From Proteiniphilum propionicum (lineage in GTDB: Bacteria > Bacteroidota > Bacteroidia > Bacteroidales > Dysgonomonadaceae), in assembly GCF_022267555.1 (NCBI RefSeq), contig NZ_CP073586.1, positions 930,001 through 994,000 on the forward strand: a stretch of 64,000 nt of DNA, in the 5' to 3' direction. The notes under the pieces were generated by a model, which was not told the origin of the DNA, did not search any database, and was given only the letters and a program-made list of their open reading frames with translations. Position numbers and translations under genes: made by a program. Below are positions 57,937-64,000 of the stretch, piece by piece. Position 1 is the first letter of the stretch, and every line of letters begins with the position of its first letter.

Positions 57937-60900
57937 ATGATCTTTACATCAGAAGCGGAATTTGAAAATGCCTTAATAAGGGAGTTGACAAAAAAAGGGT
58001 GGGAAGACAATATATTAAAAAGACCATCTGAAAAAGACTTGCTTGATAACTGGGCAAATATTCTTTTTAATAATAACCAAGAAAGGGATAAACTGAATGG
58101 TTGTCCGTTGACTGATGGGGAGATGCAACAGATTATTGAGCAAATAGTAAATTTGAAAACTCCCCTAAAGCTTAATGGATTTATTAACGGTAAAACTGTT
58201 TCAATTAAACGAGACAATGAGGATGATAAATTGCATTTTGGGCAGGAGATTAGTTTAAAGATTTATGATCGTCTTGAGATAGCTTCAGGAACTAGTAGGT
58301 ATCAAATTGTACAACAACCACAGTATAAGTCTGCATCGAGAATAATGCACGATAGGAGAGGCGATTTAATGCTTCTTATTAATGGTATGCCGGTTATTCA
58401 TATTGAGCTTAAAAAAACTGGTGTGTCTGTTAGCCAGGCATATCATCAAATAGAAAAGTATTCAAAAGAAGGGATTTTTAGCGGAATATTCTCATTGATT
58501 CAGATCTTTGTGGCTATGGAGCCCAACGAAACGAAGTATTTTGCTAATCCGGGTCCTGATGGTAGATTTAACAAAGACTATTATTTTAATTGGGCTGATT
58601 TTGATAATGAACCTATTAATAATTGGAAAGAGATTGCTTCGACCTTACTTTCCATACCTATGGCGCATCAATTAATTGGCTTCTACACTGTTGCAGACAC
58701 ATCTGATGGTGTATTGAAAGTAATGAGAAGTTATCAATATTATGCTGCAAATGCTATTTCTGATAAAGTTACAAAAACTGATTGGAGTAATAAGAATCTT
58801 TTAGGTGGTCATATTTGGCATACAACCGGTTCAGGAAAAACAATGACTAGCTTCAAGTCTGCTCAGTTAATTGCTAATTCTAAAGATGCGGATAAGGTTA
58901 TATTTATGATGGATAGAATTGAGCTTGGTACTCAATCTCTTACAGAATATCAAGGTTTTGCAGATGACAATGAGGAGGTTCAAGCTACTGAAAATACTGG
59001 AGTGTTAGTTACCAAACTAAAAAGTAATGATCCTTCTAATACATTGATTGTAACTTCAATTCAAAAGATGTCGAGGATAAAATTGGAGGAAGGAGGACTT
59101 AATGCTCATGATATTGAAATAATGAATTCAAAAAGAATTGTTTTCATTATTGATGAGGTACATAGGTCCACTTTTGGTGATATGCTTATTACTATTAAAG
59201 AGACGTTCCCTTCCGCACTGTTCTTTGGCTTTACAGGCACTCCCATTTTATCTGATAACGCAGAAGATACATATTCAACTGCAAATGTGATTGGAGATGA
59301 GCTGCACAGGTATAGCATTGCAGATGGTATAAGGGATAAAAATGTTTTAGGTTTCGACCCTTATAAAGTACTAACTTATAAAGATAGAGATTTAAGAAGA
59401 GAAGTTGCTTTAAATGAAGCAAAAGCAACTGATGAGGAAGAAGCTATATCTAACCCTGTTAAAAAAGAGGTGTACTATAATTTTATGAATACCTCTAAAG
59501 TTAAGATGGCAGGCTATTTAAATAGTGCCGGTAAATATATAAAAGGGATTGAGGATTATCTTCCAAAATCACAATATCTTACGTCTGAGCATAGGAGTAA
59601 AGTGGTTAAAGATATAAAAGATAGTTGGCTGACTTTAAGCCAGAACAGTAAATTTCATGCTCTTTTTGCTACAAATAGTATACCGGAGGCAATTGAATAT
59701 TATAAGTTGATAAAGAATGAGATCCCGGGCTTGAAAGTTAGTGCATTATTTGATTCTTCAATTGATAATGAAGAAGGTGTTATTTATAAAGAACAGGGTT
59801 TAATTGAAATTATTGAAGACTATAATAAGTTATTTAGTATGGATTTTACTCTTGCAACTCATGGTAAGTTCAAGAAGGATATTTCTGTACGTTTGTCGCA
59901 CAAAGAACCTTATTTAAGAATAGAGCATACTCCAGAAAAACAGTTGGACTTGTTAATTGTAGTTAATCAAATGCTTACAGGATTCGACTCTAAATGGGTT
60001 AATACATTGTATCTGGACAAGATTTTAGAGAAAGCAAACTTAATACAAGCATTTTCAAGGACAAACAGACTGTTTGGTCCTGATAAGCCGTTTGGAACAA
60101 TTAAGTATTATAGAAAGCCTCATACTATGGAGCAAAATATTGAGAAGGCTTTTAAACTTTACTCAGGTGATATACCTTATACATTGTTTGTTCAAAAACT
60201 AGATTATAATCTGGAGATGATGAACTCTGTATTTGCTCAAATTGAATATTTATTTATAAATGCAGAAGTAGCAGATTTCCATAATTTACCCGATGATCTC
60301 ACTGAGAGAGGAAAATTTGCAAGCCTATTTAAAAATTTAGATAGTTATTTGCAAGCTGCCAGAATACAGGGATTTAATTGGGGTGAGCTGACTTATAAAT
60401 TCGGTAAAGGAGCAGGTAGTAAAACTATAACATTAGATTTTGATGAAAACACTTACCTTATTTTAGCATTAAGATATAAAGAACTTGCAAATGGTGGGGG
60501 GAGCGTTAGAACAACAGATGTTCCGTTTGAAATTGTAGGCCATTTAACTGAGATAAATACAGATGTAATAGATACCGAGTATATGAATTCGCGGTTTACC
60601 AAGTATTTAAATATTCTCAGAAATGAAGGGGCAGATCAAGCTCAAATACAACACAGTTTAGATGAATTGCACAGATCATTTGCTTCTCTGTCCAAGGAGG
60701 AACAGAAGTATGCTAACCTGTTCTTAAATGATGTTCATAGAGGTGCTGTAAAGGTAGATCCGGAAAAGAACTTTAGAGTTTATATAACAGAATATATGTC
60801 TAAAGGAAAAGATGACCAGATAAAGAGTATTGTTGATGCTCTTGGAGTTGATGAAGTGTTATTACGTGAAATGATGAATACCAGAATCACAAAGGATAAT

Positions 60901-61074
60901 ATAAATGAGTACGGTAGGTTAGATCATCTCAAAAACACTTTAAATATGGACAAGGCTAAATCTTATTTTGAAAAAATTGAGAAGACGTCCTTACCTATTT
61001 TCAGAGTGAATATAAAAGCTCATCATTTATTAGAAAAGTTTATAACTGAGGGTGGTTTTGAATTAAATGATTAA
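57937..61074 (+). CDS. hsdR: Type I restriction endonuclease subunit (HsdR)
   Basis: A 1045-residue motor and nuclease subunit that translocates DNA and cuts it far from the recognition site. The nuclease site near the N-terminus has Asp143 and ELK (Glu157, Lys159), the PD-(D/E)xK pattern. The helicase part has Walker A TTGSGKT (296-302) and Walker B IIDEVH (DEVH 406-409), then GFTGTP and the second motor lobe (FSRTNRLFG). The C-terminal part that meets HsdM is complete. It starts 33 bp after hsdS; the three genes form an intact operon. Confidence 0.94.
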   Translation: MIFTSEAEFENALIRELTKKGWEDNILKRPSEKDLLDNWANILFNNNQERDKLNGCPLTDGEMQQIIEQIVNLKTPLKLNGFINGKTVSIKRDNEDDKLHFGQEISLKIYDRLEIASGTSRYQIVQQPQYKSASRIMHDRRGDLMLLINGMPVIHIELKKTGVSVSQAYHQIEKYSKEGIFSGIFSLIQIFVAMEPNETKYFANPGPDGRFNKDYYFNWADFDNEPINNWKEIASTLLSIPMAHQLIGFYTVADTSDGVLKVMRSYQYYAANAISDKVTKTDWSNKNLLGGHIWHTTGSGKTMTSFKSAQLIANSKDADKVIFMMDRIELGTQSLTEYQGFADDNEEVQATENTGVLVTKLKSNDPSNTLIVTSIQKMSRIKLEEGGLNAHDIEIMNSKRIVFIIDEVHRSTFGDMLITIKETFPSALFFGFTGTPILSDNAEDTYSTANVIGDELHRYSIADGIRDKNVLGFDPYKVLTYKDRDLRREVALNEAKATDEEEAISNPVKKEVYYNFMNTSKVKMAGYLNSAGKYIKGIEDYLPKSQYLTSEHRSKVVKDIKDSWLTLSQNSKFHALFATNSIPEAIEYYKLIKNEIPGLKVSALFDSSIDNEEGVIYKEQGLIEIIEDYNKLFSMDFTLATHGKFKKDISVRLSHKEPYLRIEHTPEKQLDLLIVVNQMLTGFDSKWVNTLYLDKILEKANLIQAFSRTNRLFGPDKPFGTIKYYRKPHTMEQNIEKAFKLYSGDIPYTLFVQKLDYNLEMMNSVFAQIEYLFINAEVADFHNLPDDLTERGKFASLFKNLDSYLQAARIQGFNWGELTYKFGKGAGSKTITLDFDENTYLILALRYKELANGGGSVRTTDVPFEIVGHLTEINTDVIDTEYMNSRFTKYLNILRNEGADQAQIQHSLDELHRSFASLSKEEQKYANLFLNDVHRGAVKVDPEKNFRVYITEYMSKGKDDQIKSIVDALGVDEVLLREMMNTRITKDNINEYGRLDHLKNTLNMDKAKSYFEKIEKTSLPIFRVNIKAHHLLEKFITEGGFELND

Positions 61075-61085
61075 TATTATTTTAT

Positions 61086-61589
61086 ATGTCAGACATTTTT
61101 TATAATAGTTCATCTCCTTTTATAAGTGTTTTAGCGTCGTTACTTGGGGTTCTATTAGGATTTTTTTTGAATAATTTATCTAGAAGAGGGAGGATTAAAA
61201 TTTTCCAAAATGATATTAGCATTTATTTTTTAGAAAGTGATGAATATGGTGGATATATTCCCAAGAAAGAAATCACAGATAAGACTGTGTCTGTGTCAGT
61301 AAAAATGAATTTAGATCTTTATAATACATCAAGCTACTCACGAAAAATAGCTAGAGACATTAAAATGAAATTCAAAGGGGAGCACGGAACCTCCTTTTCT
61401 AATTTAAATAATTTAAATAACATAAACTTACTCCCGAACGAACTAATGAATTTAAGCATATCATTTGGGGTGAATGTGAATTTAGATGAAATTAAAAATT
61501 CACCTTGGGAATTTGTATATTACAATGAGAAAAACAAATTAGTAAAAGTGAAAATAAACAAGGAGCAATTATTTGCAGAAAACAAATAA
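61086..61589 (+). CDS. One-helix membrane protein at the end of the restriction operon
   Basis: A 167-residue protein not recognised. A hydrophobic segment (SVLASLLGVLLGFFLNNL, about residues 14-31) near the N-terminus is followed by a basic turn RRGR and a cytoplasmic- or periplasmic-looking beta-rich domain of about 130 residues. It begins 11 bp after hsdR, so it is probably read as its last gene. It may be cargo of the same defence block or a hitch-hiker. Function unknown. Confidence 0.7.
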   Translation: MSDIFYNSSSPFISVLASLLGVLLGFFLNNLSRRGRIKIFQNDISIYFLESDEYGGYIPKKEITDKTVSVSVKMNLDLYNTSSYSRKIARDIKMKFKGEHGTSFSNLNNLNNINLLPNELMNLSISFGVNVNLDEIKNSPWEFVYYNEKNKLVKVKINKEQLFAENK

Positions 61590-61759
61590 TAGTGTTTTGG
61601 GAATAAATTTTTTTTAAAAACATAATATCGATTGTTGTATTAAATTAAATGTCTTTATATTTTTTCAGTTGAAATACCCACTTAAAAAGCAATATACAAT
61701 ACTTCCTTTCATTAAATCTTAAATTACCCATATTTGTAACCTTTGAATCGAAAATAGAC

Positions 61760-61767
61760 TAATTTTG
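61760..61767 (+). promoter_or_regulatory. -7 box of the UmuD-like gene promoter
   Basis: TAATTTTG matches TAnnTTTG and lies just before the ATG at 61773, implying a nearly leaderless transcript. A TTTG lies at 61733-61736, slightly far (23 bp); its TTTGTAACC resembles the repeat at 49704-49712. Confidence 0.55.
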
Positions 61768-61772
61768 TTCTT

Positions 61773-62207
61773 ATGAAAAAGGAGCTAAACACCCAAAAAA
61801 TAGAACTTATTCAACCTGAGAGTTCTGAACAGAAGTACCCGTACATAGGTAATGTACAGGCTGGCTTCCCTTCTCCTGCGGATGACTTCTTTCATGACTA
61901 TATAAGTCTGGATGAACTCCTGGTAGATCATAAGGAAACTACATTCTTTGCAAGGGTATCTGGCAGTTCTATGGGAAATGATTTTAGTGATGGGGATCTT
62001 CTGATTATTGATAAAAGCCTTGAGTGGGAAGAAAATAAAATCGCTCTCTGTTTTATCGATGGTGAATTTACATTGAAGCGTATTAAAATGAATGATGGTA
62101 AATGTTACCTGGTACCTTCTAATAAGGACTTCCCATTATTCGAGGTGAACTATGAACAGGGTGTGACTATATGGGGAGTGGTAAAGTATTCCATACGAAA
62201 ACACTGA
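61773..62207 (+). CDS. umuD: UmuD-like LexA/S24 family self-cleaving protein
   Basis: A 144-residue S24 peptidase. The cleavage site Ala30-Gly31 is seen in VQAGFPSP. The catalytic Ser is Ser66 in VSGSSMG and the catalytic Lys is Lys102 in TLKRIKM, so self-cleavage should work. There is no N-terminal helix-turn-helix, so it is UmuD-like and not LexA. UmuD' joins UmuC to form DNA polymerase V for lesion bypass. It is 21 bp upstream of umuC. Self-cleavage would need RecA. Confidence 0.92.
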   Translation: MKKELNTQKIELIQPESSEQKYPYIGNVQAGFPSPADDFFHDYISLDELLVDHKETTFFARVSGSSMGNDFSDGDLLIIDKSLEWEENKIALCFIDGEFTLKRIKMNDGKCYLVPSNKDFPLFEVNYEQGVTIWGVVKYSIRKH

Positions 62208-62228
62208 AATATTAAACAGTAAATTTAA

Positions 62229-63482
62229 ATGTACGCACTTATAGACTGTAATAACTTTTACGCTTCCTGTGAAAGAGTATTCAATCCTACTCTAATCGGA
62301 ATACCAGTTGTTGTTCTTAGTAACAATGATGGTTGTGTTATTGCACGGTCTAATGAAGCTAAAGCAATTGGCATACCTATGGGAGCACCTGCGTTCGAGT
62401 ATGAGCATCGATTCCGAAGATACAAGGTTAAAGTGTTCTCGGCCAACTTCCCTCTCTATGGTGATATGAGCAGACGTGTTATGAGTCTGTTATCAAATTA
62501 CAGTCCTCATCAGGAGATCTATTCTATTGATGAATGTTTCCTGAATCTGGAGGGAATTAATGTGGACCTGCAGAAGTATGGACTTGAAATGAAAGCAAGG
62601 ATTGAAAAAGGTACCGGTATACCAATAAGTATTGGAACTGCTCCTACTAAAGCCCTGGCTAAACTGGCCAACAGGATTGCAAAGAAGTTTCCAAATGAGA
62701 CTGGTGGTAGTTATGTCATTGATACGGAAGAGAAGCGCATTAAAGCTCTGAAATGGCTTAAGGTTGAGGATATATGGGGTGTAGGCAGAAAAAATGCTAA
62801 GAAGCTTTATGCTATTGGTGCTTATAAAGCTATTGACTTTGTGAATCTCTCTGAAGCCTGGGTAAGAAAGAATATGACCATTACCGGGTTGAACTTGCAA
62901 AAGGATCTGAAAGGTATTCCGACTATCGAAATGTTGGAGCCTGAAAAAAAGAAATCTATTGGTACTTCTAGAACATTCGAAACTGATCTTCGTTCTTTTG
63001 ACGAAGTACGTGAACGTATAACCACTTTTACTTCTATGAGTGCCGAGAAATTACGAGAACAGAATTCTTTCTGTAAACGATTGATTGTTTTCATTGGTAC
63101 CAATCCTTTTAAGGAGCATGAAACGCAGTATTACCCCTCTATACAGATTAAATTGCCTTTCCCGACTAACTCTACCCTTGAACTGGTGAAGTTTGCTCAT
63201 GAAGGCTTAAAACAGATATTCAAAAATAACCTGTATTATAAACGGGGTGGGGTATTGCTGACTGATTTTGTTGATGCGAGTGTTTACCAGCCCTCACTTT
63301 TCTTTAATTCTGATCCAAAACACAAAAAACTGATGGAGGTAATCGATAAACTTAATGACAAGTATCATCGTGATGTTGTAAGGCTGGCTTCACAGGACGA
63401 GCGGAAGCATAAGATGAAACAGGCTCATCTCTCTCAACATTATACTACTGATATCAACGAAATACTTACAGTTGAGGTGTAG
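62229..63482 (+). CDS. umuC: UmuC-like Y-family DNA polymerase
   Basis: A 417-residue translesion DNA polymerase of the UmuC type. Catalytic residues are in [17 protein letters not shown] (Asp6) and [10 protein letters not shown] (Asp-Glu). The helix-hairpin-helix DNA-binding region and little-finger domain follow ([29 protein letters not shown]). The C-terminal DUF4113-like tail (VYQPSLFF to [12 protein letters not shown]) is typical of plasmid- and element-borne umuC. With the UmuD-like protein it forms an error-prone polymerase cassette, commonly carried on mobile elements in Bacteroidetes. Confidence 0.94.
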   Translation: MYALIDCNNFYASCERVFNPTLIGIPVVVLSNNDGCVIARSNEAKAIGIPMGAPAFEYEHRFRRYKVKVFSANFPLYGDMSRRVMSLLSNYSPHQEIYSIDECFLNLEGINVDLQKYGLEMKARIEKGTGIPISIGTAPTKALAKLANRIAKKFPNETGGSYVIDTEEKRIKALKWLKVEDIWGVGRKNAKKLYAIGAYKAIDFVNLSEAWVRKNMTITGLNLQKDLKGIPTIEMLEPEKKKSIGTSRTFETDLRSFDEVRERITTFTSMSAEKLREQNSFCKRLIVFIGTNPFKEHETQYYPSIQIKLPFPTNSTLELVKFAHEGLKQIFKNNLYYKRGGVLLTDFVDASVYQPSLFFNSDPKHKKLMEVIDKLNDKYHRDVVRLASQDERKHKMKQAHLSQHYTTDINEILTVEV

Positions 63483-63486
63483 TTGA

Positions 63487-63687
63487 TTAATAACTAATCT
63501 TAAGCTTAGAAATTGGTGTAAGATTTATTGTAGTTGTATCATTGTCTTCTTCCCAATCTTGGTATTCAATTCCAATGCCGTTTTCCTTCTCATCTTCGGT
63601 TGATTCTGGTTCTAATATTTCCGATGATCCACATGATGGGATAATAAATAGAATTATTGATAATAATATTGCTCTTGAGTTTTTCAT
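63487..63687 (-). CDS. Small hypothetical lipoprotein
   Basis: A 66-residue lipoprotein: signal peptide MKNSRAILLSIILFIIPSC with lipobox IPSC, then an acidic, mostly unstructured tail (EPESTEDEKENG). No family is recognised. It is on the minus strand just after umuC, with its own promoter. Confidence 0.65.
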   Translation of the reverse strand: MKNSRAILLSIILFIIPSCGSSEILEPESTEDEKENGIGIEYQDWEEDNDTTTINLTPISKLKISY

Positions 63688-63694
63688 ATTATTA

Positions 63695-63724
63695 CAAAAT
63701 TAAACATTTATCCTTAATTGTCAA
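63695..63724 (-). promoter_or_regulatory. Promoter of the small lipoprotein gene
   Basis: On the minus strand TTG (63724-63722) is followed after 19 bases by TAATTTTG (63702-63695), an exact -7 box. The transcript would start at about 63688, almost at the ATG. Confidence 0.6.
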
Positions 63725-63828
63725 TTTATACAGGCTAATTTTTAATTTATCCTTTAACCGTTGTGTCACACTTTTTGTAGATATACCATCCCGGATATTA
63801 AGTGTAGTCCATCTTTTCCAACCTCGCT

Positions 63829-63994
63829 TTGCAGTGTTCTTTCCGCTCATTCGCTGGACACCTTGCGGTGTCCGGCGTCAATCACTCCTCTCACACCGCA
63901 TCGCTATTCCCAATAGTCACCTCCGCTCCATTGCAGTGTGCATTTGGTCGCTGTCGCTTACGCTAACGCTTCCGTCATCCACACCGCACCGCTA
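63829..63994. repeat. GC-rich non-coding region with a strong hairpin and imperfect direct repeats
   Basis: CGCTGGACACC (63852-63862) pairs with GGTGTCCGGCG (63867-63877) over the loop TTGC, an 11-bp stem with one T-G pair. TTGCAGTGT occurs at 63829 and 63931, and CACACCGCA at 63892 and 63980. The GC content is far above that of the adjoining element, and no open frame is found on either strand to the window end. It may be a transfer origin, a structured RNA or the edge of another module. Confidence 0.65.
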
Positions 63995-64000
63995 CCGACC

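Larger units (their letters stand above)
47864..64000. mobile_element. Putative integrated element next to tRNA-Arg (right end not in the window)
   Basis: From the tRNA 3' end on, gene content and base composition change. The block has element-type helix-turn-helix proteins, an SF3 helicase and TOPRIM primase, origin-like repeats, a type I restriction-modification cassette and a UmuDC pair. No integrase, relaxase, transposase or second copy of the tRNA end is visible, so the element type and right boundary are unknown. It may be a phage-satellite-like island or an integrated plasmid. The left boundary is inferred from the tRNA. Confidence 0.6.

Noticed and set aside
47864-64000. Integrase, relaxase, transposase or CRISPR array in the island
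   Set aside because: No such gene or array was found on either strand; the element call rests on other features.

Overview
The window looks like chromosome from a member of the Bacteroidales. I infer the Dysgonomonadaceae (Proteiniphilum/Petrimonas-like), but the sequence does not settle the family. The evidence is a SusC/SusD pair, GH92, GH2 and DUF1343/GH171 enzymes, lipoproteins with Bacteroidetes-type lipoboxes, almost no Shine-Dalgarno sites, and many promoters of the Bacteroidetes form (TTTG, about 20 bases, then TAnnTTTG). No rRNA, CRISPR array or complete insertion sequence was seen.

Region 1 (1-47.8 kb) is core chromosome. From left to right it holds rarA, a secreted GH92 mannosidase and alaS; a lipoprotein-susD-susC operon read leftward; a methyltransferase and a MerR-type regulator; a NamZ-like muramidase, valS and a fructosamine-kinase-like gene; a comEA-like gene, a spore-maturation-like membrane protein, ybeY, mnmG, apt, uvrC, dtd, a MazG-like gene, deoC and a GH2 beta-galactosidase; then hsp20, ispB, polA, a DedA-like gene, a radical SAM gene, ychF, nadA, a degenerate phosphatase lipoprotein, a DEAD-box helicase, a tiny membrane protein and gdhA. 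Several signals suggest an origin-proximal location. There is an exact parS palindrome after mnmG (25587-25602), a one-mismatch parS inside the kinase gene (19662-19677), and an AT-rich 0.5 kb gap with DnaA-box-like sequences after nadA (41.9-42.4 kb). All recognised genes from 42.4 to 63.5 kb lie on the + strand. hsp20 has a clear sigma-54 promoter with two upstream sites 52 bp apart.

Region 2 (47.86 kb to the window end) looks like an integrated element next to tRNA-Arg(UCU). It starts with an unrecognised 486-residue protein followed by three 12-bp tandem repeats, two small helix-turn-helix proteins, an SF3 (P4/D5-type) helicase and a separate zinc-ribbon/TOPRIM primase-like protein. Five copies of the octamer TTCTRCAC lie between the last two and make a candidate replication origin. 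An AT-rich cargo block follows: a HEPN-like protein, type I restriction-modification hsdM-hsdS-hsdR, and a one-helix membrane protein. A UmuD-like/UmuC pair, a small lipoprotein and a GC-rich repeat region end the window. No integrase or relaxase is visible, so the element probably continues to the right.

The most unusual material is the element: the origin-like repeats between split primase and helicase genes, and the HEPN-like gene directly upstream of the type I system, which may be a linked defence component. Three gene starts (21.4, 26.3 and 42.4 kb) should be moved downstream because the longer reading frame begins at a TTG that is the end of a promoter -7 box.
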